A DNA stretch of 20,996 nt from Candidatus Hydrogenedentota bacterium (GCA_903822375.1 CAIJOU010000285.1:1-20996), one strand, 5' to 3'. Positions 7,344 to 16,106 are shown, counted from the first letter of the stretch. Translations and numbers: made by a program. The notes: generated by a model not told the origin, from the letters alone.

Positions 7344-9727
7344 AAGGCGAAACCATGAGAGGCTTCTTTTTTCTCACGGCAATCGGGTGCACGATGCTTG
7401 CGGGCGCGGTCCAGGCGGCAGACACCCCCCCATTGGGCCGCCCTCTGTGGTGTCCTAATGTCAAAGCCGATGAGACCGACTACCACGTCGCGTTTCGCGG
7501 CAGTTTCGACCTTTCCAAAGACACCGATATCGATCTCCGCTTTCTGGGCTGTTCTTGGTTCGTGCTGTCGATGGACGGGGACTACTTGACCGAAGGCCCC
7601 GCGCGTTTCCCCATCGACCATCCCGAATGCCAGACGGCGCACATGAAACTCGGTATGGGTAGGCACGTGCTGGCCGCACAGGTGCATCATGAAGGCGTTT
7701 CCACACGCATGCTGGAGAACCTGCCGCCCTTCTTCCAATGCGCCATTGCCGTCGGCGGTCAGGAAATCCCGGTCCGCTGGAAATGCAGCCGCCTCGGCGG
7801 CTACGCCCAGAAACTGCGCCGTGTCAACGAACAGTTTGGCTGGATTGAATGGTGTGACACGCGCCTCGTGCCCTCAGACTGGAAGACCATCGGGTATAAC
7901 GACGCGCCCTGGGCCGCCCCCGTGCCCCAGAGCATTGCGCTGGGTGAACTCAAGCCGCTGAGCACCGCCGAGGTGCGCCACATTCGGCACACGCTCTCCG
8001 CGGCGGCAAAGGGTCCGCTGGCCGAACTCTACGGTTATGAAAAGGACAACCCCTCGGCACGCTTCTTCCTGCGCGACCTGGTCTGCGACAAGCTGCCCCC
8101 GCAGGGCGAATGGCGGCGCTACGACCTGGGCCGGGTGCGCCTCGGCCGTCCGCGCTTCACGCTCGACCTTCCGGCCGGGGCGGTGGTCGAGTTCGCCTAC
8201 TGCGAGGCGCTCAGCCATGGCCGCGTGGCACCCTGGATCACGCTGTCCGCCAGCGACTCGTGCAATATGGACCATTTCGTTGCCCGGGGCGGCGTGCAGG
8301 AATTCTTCCCGCTCGCGCCCAAGGGCGGACGTTACCTGGAGGTCCATGTGCTTGCGCCGCCCGATGCTATTCATTTTGTCCACGAGGACTACATGGAGCG
8401 CTGCTACTATGAAGCGCCCGAGGGCGCTTTCAACAGCGGCGACGCGCTGCTCGACCGCATCTGGATGACGGGTGTTGAGACGCACCGCGCCTGCGCCGAG
8501 GATTCCCTGATCGACAACCCCACGCGCGAGCGCGGCCAGTGGGCGGGCGATGTGGTGGCGGTGGGTATGGAGATTGCCGCCACAGGCTATACCGACCTGC
8601 GCCTGTGCCGGCGGGGATTGGTGCAGTGCGCCCAGTGCGCCCGCAAGGACGGCCTTATCTCCGGCCTGTGCCCCGGCGGCGGCGCGTTCCTGACCACCTA
8701 CGCCGCACAGTGGGTGAGTGCCTGCATTCATTACTGGGAACTGACCGGCGACCACAGCCTGCTGGAAGAACTGTTCCCCGCCGCGGAGAAGAACTTTGAA
8801 GCGTTCCACAAGGCCCTCGGAAAAGAGGGTCTGCGCGAAGAGCTTGGCTGGGGTTTTGTGGACTGGGGATACGTGCCCAATGAGGGCAAGTCCGACATGG
8901 CCGTCAACCTGCACTATTATGCCGCCCTGCGCGACATGATCCGGTGGTGCGTGGCGTTGGACAAGAATGACCGGGCGGAGGAATACACACGGCAGACCAC
9001 CGACATGAAGGCCCTGCTGGGGGCTTGGTTCGCGGCGCAGCACGAGAACGGCAAGCCCCAGTGGGACAAGATTGGCTACCACCGCGCCGTGCTGGGCCTG
9101 CGCCTGGGCTTCTTCACGGCTGATGAGGAGAACGACTGTGTCGCCTTCATCAAGAAACACATGCTCAACTGCTTTCCCAACGATTCCGGCGCGCCGCGCC
9201 TTGCCGACCCGCAGGCCGCACAACCCCGGTTGATCACGCCCTACTTTGCCCACTATGCCATGCCCGAACTCATCGCGCGCGGCGAAATGGACTTCGTGCT
9301 GGACCAGTACCGCAAGTGCTGGGGTTGGATGCTGGAGGATGACCGGACCACCTGGGTCGAGGTGTTTGATACCCGCTGGAGCCACTGCCACCAGTGGGCG
9401 GGATGCCCCACCTGGCAGCTTACCCGAAACGTCTTGGGTCTGACTCCAAGATTTGACCTGGGTGCGAACTGCTTTGACTGGACACTGAATCCGGGCAGTC
9501 TCACCCATGCCTCCGGCAAGGTTCCCATCCCGGGCAAGGCTGACGGCGGTACGATCGGTGTGGAATGGAACGCGGCCCCGGACGGAACGGTGGCCTTTAC
9601 CGTCGACCCACCCATCTCGGTAGCCCTGCTCATGAAAGGACCGACGGGCATGCAGCGGGTCGAGGTCCCAAGAAAGCAGACGCTGACTCTCGTGAAAACC
9701 TCTTTGGGTTGGACGATACGGCCCTAG
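7340..9727 (+). CDS. Secreted GH78-type glycoside hydrolase (alpha-L-rhamnosidase-like)
   Basis: 795 residues from the ATG at 7340, which overlaps the previous stop by four bases. The ATG at 7355 has a better-placed AAAGG and is a strong alternative. Both leave a signal peptide ending near VQA (residues 24-26). The N-terminal half is beta-rich (two sandwich domains to about residue 365). The rest is an (alpha/alpha)6 catalytic barrel. The family hallmark D-x-P-x-R-E-R-x-x-W-x-G-D is at residues 392-404, giving D392, E397 (expected general acid) and D404. A second acidic residue, E674 in TTWVEVFDTRWSHCHQW, fits the expected base, followed by the usual H-x-W and ILG-like LGLTPRF. It should cleave terminal alpha-L-rhamnosyl or related bonds outside the cytoplasm. 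Related families with the same barrel (GH106-like or GH95-like) are less likely given the motif. Confidence 0.88.
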   Translation: MKGETMRGFFFLTAIGCTMLAGAVQAADTPPLGRPLWCPNVKADETDYHVAFRGSFDLSKDTDIDLRFLGCSWFVLSMDGDYLTEGPARFPIDHPECQTAHMKLGMGRHVLAAQVHHEGVSTRMLENLPPFFQCAIAVGGQEIPVRWKCSRLGGYAQKLRRVNEQFGWIEWCDTRLVPSDWKTIGYNDAPWAAPVPQSIALGELKPLSTAEVRHIRHTLSAAAKGPLAELYGYEKDNPSARFFLRDLVCDKLPPQGEWRRYDLGRVRLGRPRFTLDLPAGAVVEFAYCEALSHGRVAPWITLSASDSCNMDHFVARGGVQEFFPLAPKGGRYLEVHVLAPPDAIHFVHEDYMERCYYEAPEGAFNSGDALLDRIWMTGVETHRACAEDSLIDNPTRERGQWAGDVVAVGMEIAATGYTDLRLCRRGLVQCAQCARKDGLISGLCPGGGAFLTTYAAQWVSACIHYWELTGDHSLLEELFPAAEKNFEAFHKALGKEGLREELGWGFVDWGYVPNEGKSDMAVNLHYYAALRDMIRWCVALDKNDRAEEYTRQTTDMKALLGAWFAAQHENGKPQWDKIGYHRAVLGLRLGFFTADEENDCVAFIKKHMLNCFPNDSGAPRLADPQAAQPRLITPYFAHYAMPELIARGEMDFVLDQYRKCWGWMLEDDRTTWVEVFDTRWSHCHQWAGCPTWQLTRNVLGLTPRFDLGANCFDWTLNPGSLTHASGKVPIPGKADGGTIGVEWNAAPDGTVAFTVDPPISVALLMKGPTGMQRVEVPRKQTLTLVKTSLGWTIRP

Positions 9728-9750
9728 TCTGCCACCCGCAAGCGCCCAGA

Positions 9751-9790
9751 TGTCTCAAAACCGGACAGATCGCTGTCCGGTTTTTGGACA
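9751..9790 (+). promoter_or_regulatory. Tandem 17-bp dyads, candidate activator sites upstream of the kinase
   Basis: TGTCTCAAAACCGGACA (9751-9767) and TGTCCGGTTTTTGGACA (9774-9790) both fit TGTCY-N7-GGRCA and are 6 bp apart (23 bp centre to centre). The second is a perfect dyad in its outer five bases. They end 107 bp before a sigma54-type promoter, a normal distance for NtrC-family enhancer sites. The same two-site arrangement occurs at 17403-17442. Confidence 0.7.
9757..9784. terminator. Bidirectional intrinsic terminator after the GH78 gene
   Basis: AAAACCGGACAG and CTGTCCGGTTTT are perfectly complementary 12-base arms around a four-base loop, followed on the plus strand by a T run. It begins 29 nt after the GH78 stop. 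The stem is formed partly by the inner half-sites of the two dyads at 9751-9790, so it may serve both roles. Confidence 0.75.
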
Positions 9791-9897
9791 CTTGTGCTCA
9801 TGCGCTCAGAGAGTAATCGTGCTCGCAACGGAGATTCCAGTCGCAACCTCTTTCCTCGATTACAATTAGGCGCAACAGAAGGGTGGCTTGTTTTAAT

Positions 9898-9913
9898 TGG
9901 CGCGGTTATTGCT
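9898..9913 (+). promoter_or_regulatory. Sigma54-type (-24/-12) promoter of the kinase gene
   Basis: TGGCGCG-GTTA-TTGCT matches the sigma54 consensus TGGCACG-N4-TTGCW with one mismatch and has the required ten bases between GG and GC. Transcription would begin near 9924, giving a leader of about 205 nt. That leader holds one 26-codon frame (ATG 9945 to TGA 10025) without a ribosome site and no other clear signal. No better sigma70 promoter was seen in 9785-10128. Confidence 0.7.
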
Positions 9914-10128
9914 AAATAGAAGGATGCATCTTTGAGTACAGACCATGAATTGGTTTCAGTTGCGGCGGTCGGAGCGGAGCGATAGGGTTTGTCATGAAAA
10001 CCGTTATCGGTATGATTGGCCATGAAACAGGTTGTTGACGCGAAAAGAAGTGTATCCGGAGAGCCGCGTTCCGTTCTTGAAAAGTCCGGAGACGCTGCCT
10101 TGGGTCGATTACGAGGGGAATATTTGTA

Positions 10129-13100
10129 ATGGATATAAACCGGGCCAGAAACCTACTTTTCGGGGTTCTCGCCGTTCAATTGCGCGGGGTAAACCCCGCG
10201 CAACTGGCGGAGGTTTCGGCGGAATGGGCCGCCGACGCTTCTGTTCCCGTGGCCCGGCGTCTGGTCGACAAGGGCTATCTTGCAGGGGAGGACGCCGCGC
10301 TTCTGGAGAAATTCGTCGATGACGCCATTTGCGTCTACGACAGCAACCCTGACAGGGTGCTGGGGCTGTTCGGCGGCGAAGAGCATCTCGAAAAGGTCTT
10401 TTGCGCCGGTCTGGATTCCCAGAATCTTGACAACATTGACACCGCCCCGATGGAGGGTGGTTCCCATTTTACCGGCCGCAGTGGGGAGAATTCCGGCGTC
10501 AGCGAGACGCCGGGCCGCTACACGCTAATCTCCCGCCACGCCAAAGGCGGCATGGGAAGGGTGCTCATCGTTCAGGATGAATACCTTGGCCGCAATATTG
10601 CCCTCAAGGAACTGATGCCGACAGGCCCCTCCGGTGGGGGTGACAAAGCGACCCCCATACGCCAGTCGGCGGCGCTCATCGCCCGTTTCCTGCAGGAGGC
10701 GCGGATCACCAGCCAGCTTGAACACCCCGCGATCGTTCCCGTGTACGAGCTTGGCCGCCGGCAGGACGGCACGCTGTACTACACCATGCGGCTCGTGCGC
10801 GGAAAAACCTTTGCGGCCGCGCTCAGTGAGTGTGCCGGACTCGATGAGCGCCTTGGTCTGCTCCCGAATTTTGTGAGCCTTTGCCAGGCCATCGCCTACG
10901 CGCACAGCCGCAACGTCATCCACCGCGACATCAAGCCGGCAAACGTGATGCTCGGGCAGTTTGGCGAAACCGTCGTGCTCGACTGGGGCCTGGCCAAGCT
11001 GCGCGACGCCGAGGACATCCACGTTGAAGACATCAGGGAGGCGCTTCAATCCCTTGAACTGGGCGGCGGGTCCCCGCAGCCGCTGACCGCGTACGGCCGC
11101 GCGCTGGGCACCCCGCACTACATGCCGCCCGAACAGGCTGCCGGTAAGATTGAAGCCATCGACGAACGGTCGGATGTTTACTCCCTGGGGGCGGTGCTGT
11201 ACGAAATACTCACCGGAACAACCCCCTATTCGGGCAAGAACACAAGGGAAATCATCGAGAAAGTACTGCACCAGACACCCGTTCCGGTGCTGGAAACGGT
11301 GCCCGATGCGCCGCCGGAACTGGCCGTAATCTGCCAGAAGGCGCTGAACAAGACCGCGGCGGACCGGTATCAATCGGCGGCCGAATTGGCCGCCGAAGTT
11401 GAACGCTTCATCCAGGGCAGTCTCGTGCGCGCGTACCGTTACTCCCCGCGCCAGATTCTTGCCCATTACTACGCCAAACACCGCCCCCTGATTAACACGG
11501 CGCTGGCCTGCGTCGTGCTGTTGCTCGTGATGGGTGTCGCGTCCTACCTGAGCATCCTCCAGGCGCGTGACCGCGAGCATGACCAGCGACTGGTCGCCGA
11601 GGCCGCCCGGCGTGACGAGAACGTTGCCCGCACTGTCGCGGAGCGCAAGACCTACCTGTCCCAGGTTCATCTGGCGCAGGCCCATGTCAGGGAGAGAGAT
11701 TTCGGACGCGCCACCGACCTGCTCTGGGAAACGGCCGAGAAAGAGCGCGGCTGGGAATGGGGTTACCTGCTGAACCGCGCCAATCCCGACGTGTACACCA
11801 TCGAAACCCCCAATTCAAACCTGTCCGGCGCGGTCTTCAGCCCCGACGGGTCGCGCATCGGCACGATTACCGACCCGGAACCGCCGTCCATTTATGACGC
11901 CCTGTCCGGAAAGAAGCTCGTCACGCTGGAGGACGGCACGGAGATATATACCCAGACCGCCTTCAGTCCAGACGGCTCCAAATACATGGGCATAAGCTGG
12001 GAAGGCGCGGTCACCGTGTGGGATGCCGCCTCGGGTAAACGCCTGCAGCATTTCTCGCTCAACGCCCAAGGCTACTGTGCGGTTTTCGACGCGACCGGCA
12101 ATTATCTTTTCGCCGGCGCGGGCGACGGCAAGGTGCATGTCTTTGACCTGCAGCGCGGCGAGCCTGCCTATGAACTCAACATGGAGACCGGGCCGATAGA
12201 CCATATGGTCATGAACTCACGAAAAGACCGGCTGCTGACGGCCACACAAGAAGGGACAGGGCAGCTCTGGGACCCTGCGGCCAGAACACGATTGTTAAAG
12301 CTCACCGGTGCAATGCCGGTGTTCAGCCCTGATGGGTCGCGCATCGCCGCAATACAGGGAACGGAAGTGGCGGTTTGGAACGCGGAGACCGGTGCGGAAG
12401 TTGCCCGCCTTAAGGGTCACGCTCAGGGCATTAGCGGGCTTCGCTACAATAGCGACGGAAGTCGGATGCTTTCGGCATCACAAGATGGAACCGTGCTGCT
12501 GTGGGATCTGGCATCCGCGAGAATCCTGCAAACCTATACACTGTCTGTAAAGGTCGCCGCTGTTGACGCTTTCTTTCTGAGCGGGGAGAGCTTTGTTCTG
12601 GCCTGTTCCGCCGACAACCAGTTCGTGCTCTTTGACGCGCAGACCGGTTCTGTCATCTCGCGGATACCGGTCCGGGGGAAGGTCCTGAATCTAGCCAACC
12701 TCCAGCCCGGCGGTTCCCTGCTGGCCATCACCACCGACAACCATGTTCTCCAGGCACTTAACCCGCTGGCACCGACGGGCACGGAAAGCGTGGTCGCTGA
12801 ACTGGGAGCGAAAGATTGCCTGTCCTATGGTCTTTCCTCCTCCGCGTCCGGAAAACTGGTCGCTTTCCTGCGTGACCGCAGCCGTGAACGGATATGGCTG
12901 GCGGACACGAACGGAAAAAAGGGGCTCTGCTCTTTTTCGGCGAGCTTCGGCTGCAAGCCCAATATGCCGACGCTCAGCGACGACGGGTCCCGGTTGGCCA
13001 TGGTGGTGGACGCGCATGTCGCCGCAGTGATCGTTGATCCCGCTTCTGCCAATCCCACGATGGCTGCCTTCACCGGGCACACCGCACCGGTGGCGTCCAT

Positions 13101-14454
13101 TGCACTGCGCGCCGACGGGCGCGGCGCGGCCAGCGGCGACGACAACGGGGAAATATGCCTCTGGAACACCGAAGACGCGCGAACGGAAAAGCGTTGGAAG
13201 GCCCATGAGGACACGGTGACACGCATGCAGTTCAGCCGGGATGGAGAGCGGCTGCTTTCCTGCGGTTTGGATGGACAGACCGTGCTGTGGACCTGCGACA
13301 CGGGCGAGAAACTGCGGGCCTTTGACCGGCAGGACAAGGGTATCGCAACGGCCGCGTTCAGTGAAGACGAAACGCGGGTGCTCACGATCGACGTGGACGG
13401 AACCGCCCAGATTTGGGACGCCATTCATGGGAAATCCATGGGAAGGGTTTCAGTCGGCCCACAGGTTGGGACAAAACAAAACTGGTGGATGCTCGTCGAA
13501 GCGCAATTCTGGCCCGGCGGAAAGCAGTTTTTGACCCAGTACCCCGAAACAGGCAGCACCCTATGGGATGCCGAAACGATGTCCCCGCTGCTCTTCTTTA
13601 GGCCTGCTGAACGGGTTATTCCGATGCGCGGCGGGCAGTCTCTGGCGGTTGCCGATCAATTCGGCAACCTGCGCACGGTGCGCATGCCCGGCACACTTGG
13701 CACTTCGCCGACCCGCGCGGAATTCCAGCAATACCAGCTCGAATGGGCTTCGCGGACGGCCTTCGATCTACCAAAAGACGCGTGCCCAACCCGCATGTTC
13801 ATCAGCGGCGAGGATTTGGCACGGGGAATTGACGGGTTGATTCAAATGGAAGCGGCGCAGCCTCAGCCCGGTCAGACAATACCCCGTATCGAAACGGCGA
13901 CCCGGACCCAGGCCATGGCCGCCATGGGGTTGGAAGCGGGGGACGGTATACTCGCCATAAACGACACCCCCCTAGCAAACGCCGCAGCGGCAAAGACCGC
14001 CCTTGAGAGTGCGGCGGGACGCTTGGCCCAGAACCCGCAGGCCGGACTGGCGCTCACAGCTTTACGAAATGGACAGGAACGTATATACAGCTATTGGACG
14101 CTTCCGCTGACACGGGAGGAGGCGGCCGTAACCCTGACCCACGACGAAGCCCTTGGGCTGGTGCAGCATGAGATCGACAGGACCTCCCTGCAGATCGAGA
14201 TGCATGCCACCTCCGCATGGCTTCCATTGGTGTTTCCATCGGAAGAGGCCGCGGCTGCGAAGGCCCGGTTGGAGAATGGCGTGGTCTTGGCCGCCGTCGA
14301 CGGCATACCCTGCGACAGCGTCGCGGCGCTGAGGCAAACCCTCATGGAACTCAGGCAGCGTATCGCGTCGGGGGAGACGCTCAAGTTTTCCCAGGCCTTC
14401 CGCTTGGGGGTGTGCCGGGAACTGGCGCGTACCTTTACGGTGGGCAGCGCATGA
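10129..14454 (+). CDS. Transmembrane Ser/Thr protein kinase with WD40 propellers and C-terminal PDZ-like domains
   Basis: 1441 residues. An N-terminal helical region (about 1-70) of the kind seen before planctomycete kinases leads to a Hanks-type kinase (about 131-430). It has glycine loop AKGGMGRV, K160 in NIALK, E190, catalytic D267 in HRDIKPAN, D285 in DWG (replacing DFG, still with the metal Asp), and GTPHYMPPEQA in the activation segment. It should therefore be active. A single membrane helix follows (about 455-476), then a coiled stretch and WD40-type repeats (about 550-1190, with many SPDGS...VWD units). Two PDZ-like domains end the chain (about 1250-1321 with GLEAGDGILAINDTPL, and about 1350-1437 with GVVLAAVDGIPC). 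The propellers and PDZ-like domains would be outside the cytoplasm and could sense ligands or proteins. The ribosome site is poor (GAGGGG, 12 nt before the ATG). The upstream sigma54 promoter suggests regulated expression. Confidence 0.93.
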   Translation: MDINRARNLLFGVLAVQLRGVNPAQLAEVSAEWAADASVPVARRLVDKGYLAGEDAALLEKFVDDAICVYDSNPDRVLGLFGGEEHLEKVFCAGLDSQNLDNIDTAPMEGGSHFTGRSGENSGVSETPGRYTLISRHAKGGMGRVLIVQDEYLGRNIALKELMPTGPSGGGDKATPIRQSAALIARFLQEARITSQLEHPAIVPVYELGRRQDGTLYYTMRLVRGKTFAAALSECAGLDERLGLLPNFVSLCQAIAYAHSRNVIHRDIKPANVMLGQFGETVVLDWGLAKLRDAEDIHVEDIREALQSLELGGGSPQPLTAYGRALGTPHYMPPEQAAGKIEAIDERSDVYSLGAVLYEILTGTTPYSGKNTREIIEKVLHQTPVPVLETVPDAPPELAVICQKALNKTAADRYQSAAELAAEVERFIQGSLVRAYRYSPRQILAHYYAKHRPLINTALACVVLLLVMGVASYLSILQARDREHDQRLVAEAARRDENVARTVAERKTYLSQVHLAQAHVRERDFGRATDLLWETAEKERGWEWGYLLNRANPDVYTIETPNSNLSGAVFSPDGSRIGTITDPEPPSIYDALSGKKLVTLEDGTEIYTQTAFSPDGSKYMGISWEGAVTVWDAASGKRLQHFSLNAQGYCAVFDATGNYLFAGAGDGKVHVFDLQRGEPAYELNMETGPIDHMVMNSRKDRLLTATQEGTGQLWDPAARTRLLKLTGAMPVFSPDGSRIAAIQGTEVAVWNAETGAEVARLKGHAQGISGLRYNSDGSRMLSASQDGTVLLWDLASARILQTYTLSVKVAAVDAFFLSGESFVLACSADNQFVLFDAQTGSVISRIPVRGKVLNLANLQPGGSLLAITTDNHVLQALNPLAPTGTESVVAELGAKDCLSYGLSSSASGKLVAFLRDRSRERIWLADTNGKKGLCSFSASFGCKPNMPTLSDDGSRLAMVVDAHVAAVIVDPASANPTMAAFTGHTAPVASIALRADGRGAASGDDNGEICLWNTEDARTEKRWKAHEDTVTRMQFSRDGERLLSCGLDGQTVLWTCDTGEKLRAFDRQDKGIATAAFSEDETRVLTIDVDGTAQIWDAIHGKSMGRVSVGPQVGTKQNWWMLVEAQFWPGGKQFLTQYPETGSTLWDAETMSPLLFFRPAERVIPMRGGQSLAVADQFGNLRTVRMPGTLGTSPTRAEFQQYQLEWASRTAFDLPKDACPTRMFISGEDLARGIDGLIQMEAAQPQPGQTIPRIETATRTQAMAAMGLEAGDGILAINDTPLANAAAAKTALESAAGRLAQNPQAGLALTALRNGQERIYSYWTLPLTREEAAVTLTHDEALGLVQHEIDRTSLQIEMHATSAWLPLVFPSEEAAAAKARLENGVVLAAVDGIPCDSVAALRQTLMELRQRIASGETLKFSQAFRLGVCRELARTFTVGSA

Positions 14455-14557
14455 TGCTCTTTGAACCACCAAGAAGACGTGGGACAGGTGCATTCACTTT
14501 TCAGCCCTCATTGGTGCTACCGGGAAAATTCGGAAACTGCTTACAGCCGCTTTTCAT

Positions 14558-14578
14558 GACGCGGCAAGTTGCCGCGTC
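14558..14578. repeat. Hairpin after the kinase gene
   Basis: GACGCGGCAA-G-TTGCCGCGTC has perfect 10-base arms. There is no T run after it on either strand, so it is not a typical terminator; it could be a protein site or a processing hairpin. It sits in the 271-nt gap between the kinase and the Cys-rich protein genes. Confidence 0.45.
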
Positions 14579-14597
14579 CACGGTATGGTTGAATCTT

Positions 14598-14615
14598 TAC
14601 AAACGGGGGTTTGTA
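14598..14615. repeat. Inverted repeat, possible operator before the Cys-rich protein gene
   Basis: TACAAAC-GGGG-GTTTGTA has 7-bp perfect arms and lies 111 nt before the ATG at 14726. No convincing -35/-10 pair is attached; TTGTTC...TAATGT with 18 bp between them, just downstream, is the best but weak candidate. Confidence 0.35.
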
Positions 14616-14690
14616 CGGTTGTTCGAAAGGATGTCGTGGGAGTAATGTTTCGTCCGTTTCTCATGGGGAGATGCGGAGAGGTCAAAGCCG

Positions 14691-14709
14691 TTTGCCCGGA
14701 GAGGGCAAA
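14691..14709 (+). promoter_or_regulatory. Leader hairpin two bases before the ribosome site of the Cys-rich protein gene
   Basis: TTTGCCC-GGAGA-GGGCAAA forms a perfect seven-pair stem, ending two bases before AAGGAG (14712-14717). The loop itself is an SD-like GGAGA. It could influence translation or mRNA stability. Confidence 0.4.
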
Positions 14710-14725
14710 GCAAGGAGACAGGCAC

Positions 14726-15580
14726 ATGATTGCTGTAACACGATGTATAGTGGCGGTTCTTTTGATATCCTCGCTTTCCGGGGTTGCATTCGGCCAGACG
14801 CTGCAACTTGGTTCGGTCCAAGCGGCATCGATTGACGGAGTCCAGTCGGCGCTTGGCCAATGGGGCAACAACGTGCTGGTAACTTGCACGCTGACGCGCG
14901 GACAGTCCCTTGAAACGTTGTTCTCGAACAACCTGCTGGTTTCAAATATGGTGGCACAATGGAAGGCCAATTTTTCCGCCACCCCCCCCGCCGTTCCCGA
15001 GGCGCAGGAAATCGGGGCCGCGTTGAATGTGCTGGTCCGGGCTTTCGCCGCGGATACAAGAATGAACTGGACCGCCCAGGATGTGACCATCGAGAGATGG
15101 TCCGACTTGCCGGGCGGCCTGATTGCCAAGAGGAAGGTCCGCGCGGCATTCGAAATCCTGAAGGCGGACGGCCTGATGTGCCTGTCCTTCCTGAACCGCG
15201 CCGAAGACGAGGAGGCACCGCAGGAACTGGTCACGGCCATGGTGAACGTCCTTGACAACCCCACCCTGTCGGCGCTGACCCACTTGGACCTGTACACCAC
15301 GAGCGCAGACCCGGACCAGTATTCCGAAGCGGATATGGACCTGCTCGTCTACGCCATGGATGACGTCCAACTCATTCGAACCGAGGCGCCGGACCGTTAC
15401 ACGCCGCCGACGCTGACCAGCAGCATTCAGTTAAAGTCTTTCACGGCCTCTTCGGCATCCACCACCGCGGCCTGTTGCGACAGGGTCAGCCGAAGTTGTG
15501 TCGCGGGCGGCGTCACCGGCAGGTGCAGCATTTGCAACAACAACACCTGCTGCCTTGGGAGCACCTGGTGCCCCATATAG
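14726..15580 (+). CDS. Secreted protein with an eight-cysteine C-terminal tail, unknown function
   Basis: 284 residues from the ATG at 14726, with AAGGAG eight bases upstream. A longer frame from 14585 lacks a ribosome site. Residues 1-23 are a signal peptide (core IVAVLLISSLSGVAF, cleavage after AFG). The middle, about 220 residues, is helical and acidic and was not recognised. The last 35 residues hold eight cysteines in the pattern CC-x6-C-x8-C-x2-C-x4-CC-x5-C (C250, C251, C258, C267, C270, C275, C276, C282), close to the chain end. Such a compact set suggests a disulfide-knotted mini-domain or a metal site, formed after export. The gene lies 271 nt after the kinase on the same strand and is followed by a strong terminator, so it could be the last gene of a kinase transcript. 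A link to the kinase is not shown. Confidence 0.85.
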   Translation: MIAVTRCIVAVLLISSLSGVAFGQTLQLGSVQAASIDGVQSALGQWGNNVLVTCTLTRGQSLETLFSNNLLVSNMVAQWKANFSATPPAVPEAQEIGAALNVLVRAFAADTRMNWTAQDVTIERWSDLPGGLIAKRKVRAAFEILKADGLMCLSFLNRAEDEEAPQELVTAMVNVLDNPTLSALTHLDLYTTSADPDQYSEADMDLLVYAMDDVQLIRTEAPDRYTPPTLTSSIQLKSFTASSASTTAACCDRVSRSCVAGGVTGRCSICNNNTCCLGSTWCPI

Positions 15581-15606
15581 CCTGATACGTGAAGCATAAT
15601 TGACCG

Positions 15607-15641
15607 CACCCCTGCCGGTTGTATGCCGGCAGGGGTGTTTT
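15607..15641 (+). terminator. Intrinsic terminator after the Cys-rich protein gene
   Basis: CACCCCTGCCGG and CCGGCAGGGGTG form a perfect 12-pair stem with a seven-base loop (15619-15625), followed by TTTTGTCTTCTT. It begins 26 nt after the stop. Confidence 0.88.
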
Positions 15642-16106
15642 GTCTTCTTCCTTCGTCGTGCACAGCCTGACAGGAGCGTAAGCCGCCAACAAACTGCAAG
15701 ACGGACGCCCCAGACGGCCCTCGCGGTGATTCACAGTATAAAGAGAGTTGCCAACAGGATGCGCGGCGGCGCGTGCATTTTGGACTGCGGTGGCAGAGCG
15801 AAGCGCGACACCGCTTTGGCTGGTTTCCAGCACGGCATTATCCAAAGCGGCGTCGCTGCCGCCGCGGTCCATATGGGCGGTATGTCTGGGCTGCCCTGGT
15901 TCGTATGCGGTCTGCCGAAACGTCCGTTCACATCGCACGCTGCCTGCAGGAATCGACTTGTTCGGAGAACTGAAGAGATGTCAAACCCCGTTCCGGACCA
16001 TCCCGCCGAAACCCTGCCGGGAGCAGGAAGACTGCAATGGCGGAAAATGAAGGCGGCGCATGTTCCAATAAGTGAGTTTGGCATGGTTGATCCGCATTTT
16101 TTGCTC
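15642..16106. other. Gene-poor stretch with no supported coding region
   Basis: About 465 bases between the terminator at 15607-15641 and the hairpin array at 16107-16164. Several frames of 60-175 codons cross it, but none has a good ribosome site and their compositions look like shadow frames; the longest begins before the terminator. The only strong structure is the stem-loop at 15805-15856. A decayed gene or an untranslated RNA are possible. Confidence 0.5.
15805..15856. repeat. Long inverted repeat in gene-poor DNA
   Basis: Arms 15805-15819 (GCGACACCGCTTTGG) and 15842-15856 (CCAAAGCGGCGTCGC) pair at 14 of 15 positions around a 22-base loop. It may be part of an untranslated RNA or a remnant of a mobile element. 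Confidence 0.5.

Noticed and set aside
7874..9508. A 544-codon minus-strand frame
   Set aside because: Antisense shadow of the GH78-type gene, whose catalytic motifs lie on the plus strand.
10032..10322. A TTG-initiated 96-codon frame overlapping the kinase start
   Set aside because: Its second half overlaps the kinase N-terminus in another frame, with no domain or ribosome site.
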